Below, one piece after another: positions 1 to 9,366 of a DNA stretch of 64,000 nt. Each line of letters starts with the position of its first letter. The stretch's first letter is position 1. The stretch comes from Staphylococcus haemolyticus (GTDB lineage Bacteria > Bacillota > Bacilli > Staphylococcales > Staphylococcaceae). The notes beneath the pieces were generated by a model that was not told the DNA's origin, ran no database searches, and worked only from the letters and a program-made list of their open reading frames with translations. A program made the position numbers and the translations under genes. Where the stretch lies: the NCBI RefSeq assembly GCF_006094395.1, contig NZ_CP035291.1, forward strand, positions 1,054,001 to 1,118,000, written 5' to 3'.

Positions 1-43
1 TAGTGGGTAAAAACGCTTGTTTTATACAATTTTGAACACGAGA

Positions 44-90
44 AAGGGAGCAAGTCAATCAATTCGTTAAGAATTAAGACTTGCTCCCTT
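44..90 (-). terminator. Hairpin downstream of prsA
   Basis: A 13-bp perfect inverted repeat (AAGGGAGCAAGTC / GACTTGCTCCCTT) separated by about 21 nt lies just past the prsA stop codon. On the minus strand it is followed by a short T-rich stretch, so it probably ends prsA transcription. Bases 1-43 hold nothing I can name. Confidence 0.65.
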
Positions 91-116
91 ACGATTTAAT
101 GTTAATACTATGAAAA

Positions 117-1091
117 TTATGAAGATAAACCTGATGCAGCTGAAGAACTATCTGAAGATGACTGTTGTTGTTTAAGTTTCTCAGGATTTAAAATAGTGTT
201 TTCTACAGCTTTCTTGATATCACTGTCTTTATAATCTACATCATATTCTTTCAATAAATCTTTATACGCATTTGTTAAAATCTTAGGATCTTTTTGTACC
301 TTTTGTTCGATTAGTTTAGCTTTAAGTTTAGATTTTTGTTTATCAAAATCACTCTCTTTATCGGCTTTAATGACATGGTAACCATAGTCCGTTTTAACCA
401 CATCTGAAACTTGACCTTCTTTTAGTTTAAATAGTGCTTTTTCAAATTTACTTACCATTTGTCCTTTAACTACATAACCTAGAGAACCATCTTTTTTGGC
501 ACTTGAAGAATCCATAGATTCTTTCTTAGCAATTTCTCCAAATTTATCTGGGTTCTTTTCAACTTCTTTTTGAATTTTTTCAGCTTTCTCTTTAGCTTTT
601 TTGTCTGATAAACCTTCTTTATCACTACTGCTTGATTTAACTTTTATTAAAATATGAGAAGCTTTTTTAGTGTTTTCTTTAAGTTCTTTGTCTGACACTT
701 TAACTTTATCAGCTAATAATTGTTTTTGATATGCGGCAAGTTTTTTCTGTTCTTTATAATCATCTAAAGACATACCTTGCTGTTTAAGCATACTTTCAAA
801 TTGATCTTTGCCACCATATTGTTTTTGTTCTTTTTTAATTTCATCATCGATATCTTTTGTATCGACTTTATCTTTATATTTATCAGCTAGAATTTTATTC
901 AACGCAATGCTAAATGACGTACTAGCAATTTGTTCGTCACCAATTTTATTCATTACATCTTTTACTTTTACATCTCCAGCTTTAGAAGAGATTAATGTAT
1001 TACTTTCTGAATCTGTTGCATTTGAACCGCATGCACCTAAAAGTAAAGCACTCGCAGTTACTGGAACAATTAATTTATTCATAATTTTCAT
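117..1091 (-). CDS. prsA: PrsA foldase lipoprotein (parvulin peptidyl-prolyl isomerase)
   Basis: Extracytoplasmic membrane-anchored chaperone that helps secreted proteins fold after Sec export. Seen: a lipoprotein signal peptide with lipobox LLGAC (lipid-modified Cys about residue 21); a parvulin-type PPIase domain at about residues 143-244 with ASHILIK and the matching GYHVIK end; flanking Lys/Glu-rich helical N- and C-terminal parts; and a Ser-rich tail. At 324 aa it is usual size for Gram-positive PrsA. The first ATG has an AGGAG 9 nt upstream, better placed than the in-frame ATG at codon 4. It is monocistronic with its own hairpin. Confidence 0.95.
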   Translation of the reverse strand: MKIMNKLIVPVTASALLLGACGSNATDSESNTLISSKAGDVKVKDVMNKIGDEQIASTSFSIALNKILADKYKDKVDTKDIDDEIKKEQKQYGGKDQFESMLKQQGMSLDDYKEQKKLAAYQKQLLADKVKVSDKELKENTKKASHILIKVKSSSSDKEGLSDKKAKEKAEKIQKEVEKNPDKFGEIAKKESMDSSSAKKDGSLGYVVKGQMVSKFEKALFKLKEGQVSDVVKTDYGYHVIKADKESDFDKQKSKLKAKLIEQKVQKDPKILTNAYKDLLKEYDVDYKDSDIKKAVENTILNPEKLKQQQSSSDSSSAASGLSS

Positions 1092-1207
1092 AGTTGATAG
1101 CTCCTTTTACATTAATAACAACGTTACTATAACATATTATGAAAACATCACCAATTAGAAATAGGCTAGATACTGCCAAAGTATGAGATTAAGTAGGGCT
1201 TAAGCAT

Positions 1208-1257
1208 TAAAAAAGTATCGAACTTGAGGCATTATATATGTTTCAAGCTCGATACTA
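1208..1257 (-). terminator. Rho-independent terminator of the DUF3267-like gene
   Basis: AGTATCGA-A-CTTGA pairs with TCAAG-C-TCGATACT. On the minus strand the stem is followed by a run of six T. It lies directly after the stop codon of the gene at 1264-1821. Confidence 0.75.
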
Positions 1258-1263
1258 TGATAC

Positions 1264-1821
1264 TCAGTGAAAAGATTGATAAGGCACTTTATTTAATATA
1301 TTTATACCTGTTTGATGTTCCTCGATAAAATGACCTTCATTTGAAAAAATAATAATTTTAAGATATAAAAAATCCATTACAGATATGCCAAAATTTAACG
1401 CAAGTAAAAACATAAAATAATGTCCATATTGCGGAAAATGCATCGTTAGAAAAATCAAAAATATAGTTATTAAAATAAAAGGTAAAATTAAATTAATACA
1501 AAAGTATATCTTATGTACAGGCGTACTTACATACGTATTAAAATAGGGTAACCAGCGCTTTTTGTTTAATTTATGAATTCTAAATGAATTAACATAAGGT
1601 AAGAAAAAGAGAAGGTGTAATGCTTTATGGATAGGGTACATAAGTGCAACAATTATTAATAAGATAATAAAATGTCGATCTGACAAAGGTGTATTTACAA
1701 AATAATACATTATTTCATAACTAATTAAAAATGCAATGACTGTAATAGTAAAACTTAAAAATGCAATTCTTGGTACACCAAATCGTGCATGAATATCAAT
1801 TTGACGTTTACATAGAAACAT
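1264..1821 (-). CDS. DUF3267-like integral membrane protein
   Basis: A 185-aa protein with about four hydrophobic segments (near residues 20-42, 50-62, 100-125 and 132-155). It resembles the staphylococcal DUF3267 family, described as putative membrane zincins. Those carry HExxH, whereas here the corresponding place (residues 65-69) reads HKALH, with both His but no Glu. A proteolytic role is therefore doubtful. Family assignment is from memory of the motif context, so function is unknown. It sits alone between prsA and the YtxH-like gene on the same strand, with a terminator behind it. Confidence 0.6.
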   Translation of the reverse strand: MFLCKRQIDIHARFGVPRIAFLSFTITVIAFLISYEIMYYFVNTPLSDRHFIILLIIVALMYPIHKALHLLFFLPYVNSFRIHKLNKKRWLPYFNTYVSTPVHKIYFCINLILPFILITIFLIFLTMHFPQYGHYFMFLLALNFGISVMDFLYLKIIIFSNEGHFIEEHQTGINILNKVPYQSFH

Positions 1822-1913
1822 ACTGACACCTCTTAATAGGTCTTATTTATATACGCTACGTATTATCTAACTATCAGTAAAAACAGTCAAGTCAATTTTG
1901 GCATTAATAAAGA

Positions 1914-1950
1914 GAGTAGCGAAATATTCATAATGAATTCAACGCCACTC
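1914..1950 (-). terminator. Hairpin after the YtxH-like gene
   Basis: GAGTAGCG (1914) pairs with CGCCACTC (1943), with G-T pairs on the RNA, and the minus strand then runs into CTTTATT. A weak but well-placed terminator for the gene at 1983-2357. Confidence 0.45.
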
Positions 1951-1982
1951 CCGTATCACAGTTTAATCTAATGATTAAAACT

Positions 1983-2357
1983 TTATTTATTATCTTTTGA
2001 AAAAGTATTACTTATTTCTTCGCCACGATTTTGTAGATTTTCAATGTGTGATTGTAATTTTTCGATATTAGGATTAATATCCGATTTAAAATCACCAATT
2101 AGTGTTTTAAATTCATCACCAATTTCGCTACCATATGAGACACCATCATTTTTAACTTGCTTGCCATAATCAATAATATTAAAGAAATTACGTTTAAGTG
2201 ACTCAATTTCACGTTCTAATTCAGAGCGAGACCCAGTAGGTTCTTTAGCATCAATCGTGTTATTTTTTACGCTTTGATCATCACGGTTTAACCAAGAAAC
2301 AGCAATTCCAGATGCTACTCCCGCAGTAATACCAAATAATACGCGTGATATTTTCAT
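1983..2357 (-). CDS. Small YtxH-like membrane-anchored protein
   Basis: A 124-aa protein with one N-terminal hydrophobic segment (about residues 5-24, Gly/Ala-rich as in YtxH proteins) followed by a charged, probably helical soluble tail. No catalytic motif is seen. YtxH-type proteins are poorly characterised general-stress-associated proteins in Bacillus. A second protein of this type is at 60601 in this window. Start ATG has GAGGAGAA just upstream. Function unknown. Confidence 0.6.
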   Translation of the reverse strand: MKISRVLFGITAGVASGIAVSWLNRDDQSVKNNTIDAKEPTGSRSELEREIESLKRNFFNIIDYGKQVKNDGVSYGSEIGDEFKTLIGDFKSDINPNIEKLQSHIENLQNRGEEISNTFSKDNK

Positions 2358-2499
2358 GTTCTATTCTCCTCACTTATTATGTCGTTACAGGATAATAATA
2401 GAATAAGAAATGAAATAAATTTCAGATTCTACAACAATCATATTTCGACAAGTTAATTATAATTGTATATTACCCTATAATGACATTCAATATGCAGAA

Positions 2500-2925
2500 T
2501 TAATCAAATTGCGCTTTGATTTGATTGGCGATAGCTTGTTTTTGTTCATCATTAATTTCGTTCTCATGTGTTTCCCAATGGTATCCGAAACCGTCGATAT
2601 CATTTTCGTATCGTGGCAAGAAATGGAAATGAATATGGAATACTGATTGATCTGCGAACTCACCATTATTTTGTATGATATTTAGACCATCAGGATTAAA
2701 AGCTTTCTTAATTGCATTAGCGACTTTAGGTAAAGCTGCACCAATATGAGCCATTGTCTCTTCATCAGTTTCAAAAATATTTGGTGACGCTTTTTTAGGA
2801 ATTAATAGCGTATGACCTTTAGTCACTTGTGAAATATCTAAAAATGCATAAACAAAGTCATCTTCATAAACTTTAAAGCTTGGAATCTCTCCAGATAAAA
2901 TTTTACTAAATACAGTTTCAGCCAT
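2500..2925 (-). CDS. hit: HIT-family nucleotide-binding hydrolase (Hit)
   Basis: Histidine-triad protein of 141 aa, expected to hydrolyse or transfer nucleotidyl groups from AMP-linked substrates. Seen: the HxHxH catalytic triad HIHFHFLP with His at about 97, 99 and 101, preceded by the family's N-terminal sheet (KILSGEIPSFKVYEDD). It is divergent from ecsA, as in Bacillus and other staphylococci where hit neighbours the ecs operon. The physiological substrate is unknown. Confidence 0.9.
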   Translation of the reverse strand: MAETVFSKILSGEIPSFKVYEDDFVYAFLDISQVTKGHTLLIPKKASPNIFETDEETMAHIGAALPKVANAIKKAFNPDGLNIIQNNGEFADQSVFHIHFHFLPRYENDIDGFGYHWETHENEINDEQKQAIANQIKAQFD

Positions 2926-3055
2926 TTGAATGCACTCCTTTTACGTATTTATAGCTTATTATAGCATTAGTAAAATAAAATTTCGTTAGTGAAGTAAATG
3001 TAATTTTAGTAGTTAAAAGCTAATTTTGGTACAATGTTATTCATGGAGGTGCCTT

Positions 3056-3796
3056 ATGACAGTAAAAGTTGAACATTTAACAGGTGGTTATGGAAAACGT
3101 CCTGTTATTGAAGATATAAATTTTGAATTAAAAGCAGGGGAAATTGTTGGTTTAATTGGATTAAATGGTGCAGGCAAAAGCACAACTATTAAACATATGC
3201 TAGGTTTATTAACGCCAACTGAGGGTAATCTCTCTATCTCAAATACAGAAATTACAGATGACATCGAAGTTTATCGAAAAAAGTTATCTTATATACCTGA
3301 ATCACCAATTATTTATGAAGAATTAACATTAGAAGAGCATATTGCGATGACTGCAATGGCATATCAATTGAGTAAAGAAGAAGCAATGAAACGTGCAAGA
3401 CCTTTACTTAAAACATTTAGATTAGAGAATGAATTAAAGGTCTTTCCTAGTCATTTCTCTAAAGGTATGAAACAAAAGGTGATGATAATATGTGCATTTA
3501 TTGTCAATCCAGAATTATATATTATTGACGAACCATTTTTAGGACTTGATCCACTAGGGATTCAATCCATGTTGGATTTAATGGTAGAAAAGAAAAATGA
3601 AGGACGTACTGTTTTAATGAGTACGCATATTTTGGCAACTGCAGAACGTTATTGTGATCGTTTTATTATTTTAGATAAAGGTAAAGTGGTTGCTTTCGGT
3701 GATTTAGAGGAGCTACGTAAACAAACTGGTTTAAGTGGTCACACACTTGATGACATCTATATACATGTCACACAAGGTGGTCAAGAAAATGGATAA
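3056..3796 (+). CDS. ecsA: ABC transporter ATP-binding protein EcsA
   Basis: ATPase subunit of the EcsAB ABC transporter, which in Bacillus and staphylococci influences protein secretion, intramembrane proteolysis and competence or peptide pheromone export. Seen: Walker A GLNGAGKST (about residues 35-43); a signature region FSKGMKQ (about 134-140, in place of canonical LSGGQ); Walker B LYIIDEP; and a D-loop LGLDP. The ATG at 3056 is chosen because GGAGG lies just upstream; an in-frame start 30 nt earlier has none. 246 aa. Its end overlaps ecsB by 8 nt, implying translational coupling. Confidence 0.92.
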   Translation: MTVKVEHLTGGYGKRPVIEDINFELKAGEIVGLIGLNGAGKSTTIKHMLGLLTPTEGNLSISNTEITDDIEVYRKKLSYIPESPIIYEELTLEEHIAMTAMAYQLSKEEAMKRARPLLKTFRLENELKVFPSHFSKGMKQKVMIICAFIVNPELYIIDEPFLGLDPLGIQSMLDLMVEKKNEGRTVLMSTHILATAERYCDRFIILDKGKVVAFGDLEELRKQTGLSGHTLDDIYIHVTQGGQENG

Positions 3797-5012
3797 TTCA
3801 GCTACTTCATTATTTAAATCTAGATTAAACACCATTCAAAAAGAAAAGCGTTATTATAATAAATTTATTTTTAATGGCCATTTTTCAGTATTTTTATTAA
3901 TTTTATTGGGAGCATTTATATTAGGTTATGGTCAATGGTTGCAACATATACCTAAACATATAGATTATACGTTATGTGCAAGTATAATATTAGCTGTAAC
4001 ATCTATCTTTCCAATACGAACATTTTTAAAAGATGCGGATAGAATATTTTTATTGCCTTTTGAAAAACATATGAAAAATTATATGAACCTAAGCATTCGC
4101 TACAGCTATTTTAATAGAATAGCGATACAATTAGTAATACTCATTATCTTGTTTCCGTTATTTTCTAAATTAGATGGTGATTTCATAACACCATTTATCA
4201 TTTTGAGTATTTTAACATTGATACATCCATGGATTGGATTGAAAGTGAGATGGCAATGGTATCAACTAAAGCAATCAAGTTGGAGTATAAGTTTAATTTT
4301 ATTTTTGATTAATTTAGTAACATATGACTTAGTATTGGGTTACCAAATGTACTGGGGAGTTATCTTTACGTTTATATTACCTGGTGGAATGTTAGCGTTA
4401 CCTAAATTAAATCGAGTTAATTTATATCCATGGGAACGAATGATAAATATTGAAGAAAGACACCATACAAATTATTATAAATTCGTAAATATGTTTACGG
4501 ATGTTAAACATTTAAAAGAGTCTGCAGTTAGACGTAGATATTTAGATTTCTTATTACCTACACCTAAAGGCCGGAAATTTAATTCTAAAAATATGTATTT
4601 ATATCTGTTTACACGTAGCTTTGTAAGAGGTAGAGATGCTTTTAGTATTATATTTAGACTGATTGTCATTGCTTTAGTGCTAATGATTTGGCTATCGTTT
4701 CCGATTGTTTCAGCAATTATTGGATGTCTGTTTATGTACATTACATTATTGCAAATGTCTCAATTTTATACGCAACAAGCCTATGGATTATGGCCTCAAG
4801 TTTGGCCAGTATCAGATGTCGAAGTGATTAAAGGCTATGAAAAATTTCTTTATCGCTTGATGTTAATTATAGGAATAATTTTTTCAATTGCATTTATCAG
4901 TATTTACCCACAATATTTCTTTTTCGCTCTAATCTTCTTTATAGTAGGGTGGTTAACGATTAGAAGCACAATTAAGAAATTACAATATCAAGAATCACTA
5001 CTTAAAGATTAA
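3789..5012 (+). CDS. ecsB: ABC transporter membrane protein EcsB
   Basis: Membrane partner of EcsA, 407 aa, with many hydrophobic helices (for example around residues 30-55, 65-85, 120-155, 165-215, 290-325 and 350-395) separated by basic loops. I chose the ATG at 3789, inside the end of ecsA, over a longer in-frame start at 3735. This matches the 8-nt overlap and gives MDNSATSLFKSR as the N-terminus. It is followed directly by a strong terminator shared with traP on the other strand. The transported substrate is not known. Confidence 0.88.
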   Translation: MDNSATSLFKSRLNTIQKEKRYYNKFIFNGHFSVFLLILLGAFILGYGQWLQHIPKHIDYTLCASIILAVTSIFPIRTFLKDADRIFLLPFEKHMKNYMNLSIRYSYFNRIAIQLVILIILFPLFSKLDGDFITPFIILSILTLIHPWIGLKVRWQWYQLKQSSWSISLILFLINLVTYDLVLGYQMYWGVIFTFILPGGMLALPKLNRVNLYPWERMINIEERHHTNYYKFVNMFTDVKHLKESAVRRRYLDFLLPTPKGRKFNSKNMYLYLFTRSFVRGRDAFSIIFRLIVIALVLMIWLSFPIVSAIIGCLFMYITLLQMSQFYTQQAYGLWPQVWPVSDVEVIKGYEKFLYRLMLIIGIIFSIAFISIYPQYFFFALIFFIVGWLTIRSTIKKLQYQESLLKD

Positions 5013-5070
5013 AAAGGTTGCCTATGACTAGAACAAGTTAAACTAAATCTAGTTAACAGGCAACCTTTTT
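5011..5070. terminator. Bidirectional terminator between ecsB and traP
   Basis: AAAAAGGTTGCCT (5011) and AGGCAACCTTTTT (5058) form a 13-bp stem with A and T tracts on either side. It serves the convergent genes ecsB (+) and traP (-). An inner ACTAG / CTAGT hairpin is also possible. Confidence 0.9.
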
Positions 5071-5071
5071 A

Positions 5072-5572
5072 TTATTCCTTGATTGGATATAAATATCTCT
5101 CAAAGTAGCTAGAATGTTGACTACTAGAACCAAAATAATGTCTTAATGCATCTTTTGAAAAATAATCCTTAAATGTATCTGTTTCTTTAAAATCTTCGTA
5201 AGTTTGGCGATTAGCAAAACCAAAATAAACTTTGTAAGTTGTTCCTTGCACTGGCTTTAAAAAACGATAACTCTTAAAACCGGCAAACTTATCGAAATTT
5301 AATTCCAAATTTGCAATACGTTTTTCTAATTGATGGACATGATCATCAGAAGAAGGGATAAATATTGCTGAGTAAAAATGTGTTTGATCTAAGTCATTAA
5401 TAGCATTAACAGTTGTATAAACAGTTGGATGTTTTAAAATTGATTTTTCATCAGATTCTTCAATAATTACAGAAGAATCATTTGTTGAAAATAAAAATAG
5501 ATTTCTATCAGTATTATTTGTTCGGATTTGATTTAAATAACCATAAGTCCCATAAGTTGTATATATGTTCAT
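5072..5572 (-). CDS. traP: TRAP-family protein (ABM-fold heme/stress protein)
   Basis: A 166-aa member of the staphylococcal TRAP family, once proposed as a target of RNAIII-activating protein in agr quorum sensing. That role was later disputed, and a link to DNA protection or ABM-type heme monooxygenase folds (compare HmoB) has been suggested. Seen: the N-terminal YTTYGTYGYLNQI block; His at about 65, 78 and 153, at the places of the conserved His 66/79/154 of S. aureus TRAP; and the C-terminal QHSSYFERYLYPI signature. It differs at many positions from the S. aureus protein. It lies between ecsB and the heme operon, the conserved staphylococcal location. Confidence 0.9.
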   Translation of the reverse strand: MNIYTTYGTYGYLNQIRTNNTDRNLFLFSTNDSSVIIEESDEKSILKHPTVYTTVNAINDLDQTHFYSAIFIPSSDDHVHQLEKRIANLELNFDKFAGFKSYRFLKPVQGTTYKVYFGFANRQTYEDFKETDTFKDYFSKDALRHYFGSSSQHSSYFERYLYPIKE

Positions 5573-5859
5573 GACTCATACCTCCTTTATTGTTTATATT
5601 ATACGATTAATTAATGATACTAGCTATAATAATTGTATGTATTGTTTAAATATTTTAAAAATTCATTTAGTCTTATTGAGGGATATTTTTAAGCATATAA
5701 ATATACTATAATTTTGTTTAATAAATTATTATAATTTAATGAATTGAAATGTACATTTATGCTTTGTCTTTTTTATGACATTTAAGTGTAGATAAACGAT
5801 AATTATATCAGCATATGATATTATAGATAAGAATGATTTTAATTTAGGAGGACTATAAG

Positions 5860-6894
5860 GTGCATAATAAAAATAATTCAATTTTACAAACAATTAAAGG
5901 TGAAAAAACATCTCATACACCTGTATGGTTTATGCGCCAAGCTGGCCGTTCACAACCAGAATATCGAAAATTAAAAGAGAAATACTCACTTTTCGACATC
6001 ACACACCAACCTGAATTATGTGCTTATGTAACTCAATTACCAGTTGATAATTACAATACTGATGCAGCAGTTTTATATAAAGATATAATGACACCTTTGA
6101 AACCAATTGGTGTTGATGTTGATATTAAATCAGGTATTGGACCAGTGATTAGCAATCCAATTAAATCTGTATCTGATGTAGATAAATTAACTCAAATTGA
6201 TCCAAAACGTGATGTACCGTATGTACTTGAAACAATTCAATTGCTAACACAAGAGAAATTGAATGTACCATTAATTGGGTTTACAGGTGCGCCATTTACA
6301 TTAGCTTCCTATATGATTGAGGGCGGCCCTTCAAAAAATTATAATTATACTAAAGCAATGATGTATGGGGATGAGGCAACATGGTTTGCTTTAATGAATC
6401 ATCTCGTACAAGTATCAATTGACTATGTGGTTGCTCAGGTGGAAGCGGGCGCAGAGCTGATTCAAATTTTCGACTCATGGGTTGGAGCTTTAAATGTTCA
6501 AGATTATCGCTATTATATTAAACCCTCAATGGATAAATTAATTAACGGAATTAAAGCTAAATATGATGTTCCTGTCATAATGTTTGGAGTGGGTGCAAGC
6601 CATTTAATTAATGAATGGAATGACCTAGCAATAGATGTCCTAGGATTAGATTGGCGTACGTCTATCTCATCAGCTACAAAAATGGGTGTTAATAAAACGT
6701 TACAGGGTAATTTAGATCCGTCATTGTTACTCGCGCCTTGGGACGTAATAGAGCAAAGAGTACGTGAAATTCTGGACGAGGGCATGGAAAGAGGTAAACA
6801 CATTTTTAATTTAGGACACGGTGTTTTTCCTGAAGTACAACCTGATACATTAAAGCGAGTTACTCAATTTGTTCATGATTATACAAGTAAATAG
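5860..6894 (+). CDS. hemE: Uroporphyrinogen decarboxylase HemE
   Basis: Converts uroporphyrinogen III to coproporphyrinogen III in cytosolic heme synthesis. Seen: the [13 protein letters not shown] active-site block near the N-terminus, [17 protein letters not shown], and the [11 protein letters not shown] and [10 protein letters not shown] motifs. 344 aa is normal. The start is a GTG preceded by AGGAGG. First gene of hemE-hemH-hemY, with 36 nt to hemH. The 287-nt gap upstream contains AT-rich possible promoter sequence but no clear riboswitch. Confidence 0.97.
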   Translation: MHNKNNSILQTIKGEKTSHTPVWFMRQAGRSQPEYRKLKEKYSLFDITHQPELCAYVTQLPVDNYNTDAAVLYKDIMTPLKPIGVDVDIKSGIGPVISNPIKSVSDVDKLTQIDPKRDVPYVLETIQLLTQEKLNVPLIGFTGAPFTLASYMIEGGPSKNYNYTKAMMYGDEATWFALMNHLVQVSIDYVVAQVEAGAELIQIFDSWVGALNVQDYRYYIKPSMDKLINGIKAKYDVPVIMFGVGASHLINEWNDLAIDVLGLDWRTSISSATKMGVNKTLQGNLDPSLLLAPWDVIEQRVREILDEGMERGKHIFNLGHGVFPEVQPDTLKRVTQFVHDYTSK

Positions 6895-6930
6895 TATTAA
6901 GAATACAAAGATTAAGGAAGGTTTTATTTA

Positions 6931-7854
6931 ATGACTAAGACAGTAGGTTTATTAGTTATGGCATATGGAACACCATATAAAGAGAGTGATATTGAACCAT
7001 ATTATACAGACATTAGACATGGTAAGAGACCAACTGATGAGGAATTACAAGATTTAAAAGACCGATATGAATTTATTGGTGGTCTTTCTCCTTTAGCTGG
7101 CACTACTGATCGTCAAGCTGAAGCATTAAAAGATGCTTTAAATCAAGTTTATGAAGATGTGGAATTTAAATTGTATTTAGGTCTAAAGCATATTTCTCCT
7201 TATATTGAAGAAGCTGTAGAAAAAATGTATAAAGATGGTATTAAAGAAGCTGTTACTGTTGTTTTAGCGCCACACTATTCTAGTTTCTCAGTTGGATCAT
7301 ACAATAAACGTGCTAAAGAAGAGGCCGATAAATACGATATTGCTTTACATCATGTTGAACATTATTATCACCAACCTAAATTTATTGAGTATTGGACTAA
7401 TAAAATTAATGAAACTTTAGAGCAAATTCCTCAAGATGAACATGATGAGACAATCTTAGTTGTATCAGCTCATAGTTTGCCTAAAGGTTTAATTGAAAAA
7501 AATAATGATCCATACCCTGATGAATTAAAAGATACAATGAATCGTTTACAAACATCTTCAAATATTAAACACGTTGCTCAAGGCTGGCAGTCTGAGGGTC
7601 ACACAGGTACACCTTGGTTAGGACCCGATGTACAAGATTTAACAAGAACGTTGTACAACGAACATCAATATAAACACTTTATCTACACGCCAGTAGGTTT
7701 TGTATGTGAGCATTTAGAAGTACTGTATGATAATGATTATGAATGTAAAGTTGTTTGTGATGAGATAGGAGCAAATTACTACCGTCCAACAATGCCTAAC
7801 ACGAATCCATTATTTATTAATGCTATCGTGGATGAAATAAAAACAGTTTTTTAA
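6931..7854 (+). CDS. hemH: Coproporphyrin III ferrochelatase (HemH/CpfC)
   Basis: Inserts ferrous iron into coproporphyrin III in the coproporphyrin-dependent heme branch of Firmicutes; historically called ferrochelatase. Seen: the N-terminal MAYGTP motif, catalytic-His segment SAHSLPKG, substrate-binding GWQSEGHTGTPWLGP, and the FVCEHLEVLYDND segment containing the conserved Glu. 307 aa, usual size. ATG preceded by AAGGAAGG. It lies 18 nt before hemY, so the three genes are one operon. The fourth enzyme (HemQ/ChdC) is not in this window. Confidence 0.96.
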   Translation: MTKTVGLLVMAYGTPYKESDIEPYYTDIRHGKRPTDEELQDLKDRYEFIGGLSPLAGTTDRQAEALKDALNQVYEDVEFKLYLGLKHISPYIEEAVEKMYKDGIKEAVTVVLAPHYSSFSVGSYNKRAKEEADKYDIALHHVEHYYHQPKFIEYWTNKINETLEQIPQDEHDETILVVSAHSLPKGLIEKNNDPYPDELKDTMNRLQTSSNIKHVAQGWQSEGHTGTPWLGPDVQDLTRTLYNEHQYKHFIYTPVGFVCEHLEVLYDNDYECKVVCDEIGANYYRPTMPNTNPLFINAIVDEIKTVF

Positions 7855-7872
7855 TAAAGGAAGGGACTCAAT

Positions 7873-9267
7873 GTGAGTAAAAAAGTTGCAATTATTGGTG
7901 CAGGAATAACTGGCCTCTCAAGCGCATATTATTTAAAACATTATAAACCAGATATAGATGTAACCATTTTTGAAGCGACAAATCGACCAGGTGGAAAGAT
8001 ACAGACGTATCGTAAAGATGGATATACTATAGAACTTGGCCCTGAATCTTATCTTGGACGAAAAACAATCATGACTGATATAGCAAAAGATATTGGACTT
8101 GAAGATGATTTAATTACTAATGAAACAGGTCAATCATACATTTTCGCTAAAAATAAATTGTATCCTATACCAGGTGGTTCGATTATGGGCATCCCAACTG
8201 ATATTAAACCGTTTTTAAAAACAAGACTTATTTCACCAATAGGTAAGCTAAGAGCGGGACTAGATTTGGTAATACCCCCAATAAAAATTGAGGATGATAT
8301 ATCAGTTGGAGCGTTTTTTAGAAGACGATTAGGAAATGAAGTGCTTGAAAATTTAATAGAACCCCTCATGGGTGGTATCTATGGTACCGATATAGATCGA
8401 TTAAGTTTAATGAGTACATTTCCTAATTTTAAAGAACAAGAGGAAAAGTATGGTAGTTTAATCAAGGGTATGCAACACGAAAAGGCTGAACGTATTAAAC
8501 AACGTCAATTATATCCTGGTGCCCCTAAAGGTCAGTTTAAACAATTTCGTCACGGATTAAGTTCATTTATTGAAGCATTAGCTAAAAATGTACAAGATAA
8601 AGGCGTAAAGATGAAATATCAAACACATGTAGAAGATATCATTATTAAAAATGACAATTATGAAATAGTAACTGATCAATACAGTGAACAATTTGATGGT
8701 ATTTTAATTACTACGCCTCATCAAACATTTATGAAATGGTTCAATCACGATCAAGCTTTTAAATACTTTAACGAGATGGATTCTACTTCAGTTGCAACGG
8801 TTGTATTTGCATTTGATGAGAAGAATATTGAAAACACATATAACGGTACTGGTTTTGTCATCGCGAGAACAAGTAATACAAATATTACAGCTTGTACTTG
8901 GACTAGTAAAAAATGGCCTTTTACTACACCGCAAGGAAAAGTTTTAATTAGAGCATATGTAGGTAAACCAGGTGATACGGTTGTTGAAGATCATACTGAT
9001 GATGAAATTGCGACTATCGCACGTCGTGATTTAAATAAAATGATGACTTTCCATGGAGATCCGGAGTTTACAATTGTCAATCGTTTGACTAAAAGCATGC
9101 CTCAATATCACATTGGTCATATTGGTCAAATAAGAAAAATTCAACAACACGTTAAAAATAATTATTCTGCACTCAGAATTACAGGTGCACCATTTGAAGC
9201 GGTTGGGCTTCCAGATTGTATTCAACAAGGTAAAAATGCTGTGGAAGAATTGCTTGATGAAATATAA
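7873..9267 (+). CDS. hemY: Coproporphyrinogen III oxidase HemY/CgoX
   Basis: FAD-dependent oxidase making coproporphyrin III for CpfC; older annotations call it protoporphyrinogen oxidase. Seen: the N-terminal dinucleotide fold AIIGAGITGLSSAYYLK, the FEATNRPGGKIQTYRKDGY FAD-binding segment, and a C-terminal TGAPFEAVGLPDCIQQGK flavin-binding motif. 464 aa. Translation must start at GTG 7873: the ATG at 7871 is out of frame and immediately followed by a stop (ATGTGA), with AAGGAAGGG upstream. Confidence 0.95.
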   Translation: MSKKVAIIGAGITGLSSAYYLKHYKPDIDVTIFEATNRPGGKIQTYRKDGYTIELGPESYLGRKTIMTDIAKDIGLEDDLITNETGQSYIFAKNKLYPIPGGSIMGIPTDIKPFLKTRLISPIGKLRAGLDLVIPPIKIEDDISVGAFFRRRLGNEVLENLIEPLMGGIYGTDIDRLSLMSTFPNFKEQEEKYGSLIKGMQHEKAERIKQRQLYPGAPKGQFKQFRHGLSSFIEALAKNVQDKGVKMKYQTHVEDIIIKNDNYEIVTDQYSEQFDGILITTPHQTFMKWFNHDQAFKYFNEMDSTSVATVVFAFDEKNIENTYNGTGFVIARTSNTNITACTWTSKKWPFTTPQGKVLIRAYVGKPGDTVVEDHTDDEIATIARRDLNKMMTFHGDPEFTIVNRLTKSMPQYHIGHIGQIRKIQQHVKNNYSALRITGAPFEAVGLPDCIQQGKNAVEELLDEI

Positions 9268-9273
9268 TAATTT

Positions 9274-9319
9274 AAACACTTTTTTTGAGGTGAAATTGCC
9301 TCTTTAAAAGTGTTTTGTT
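9274..9319 (+). terminator. Terminator of the heme operon
   Basis: AAACACTTT...GAGG pairs with CCTC...AAAGTGTTTT, followed by TGTT. It lies directly after hemY and before an independently initiated hydrolase gene. Confidence 0.75.
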
Positions 9320-9366
9320 ATATAAATTGAGAATTATTATTTAAGTTTGAGGAGGTAAAAATATTA

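Noticed and set aside
808-1158. 116-codon plus-strand frame overlapping prsA
   Set aside because: Antisense shadow of prsA; no ribosome site and biased composition.
7871-7876. ATG just before the hemY start
   Set aside because: It is followed directly by TGA (ATGTGA). The GTG at 7873 is the only frame that gives HemY.
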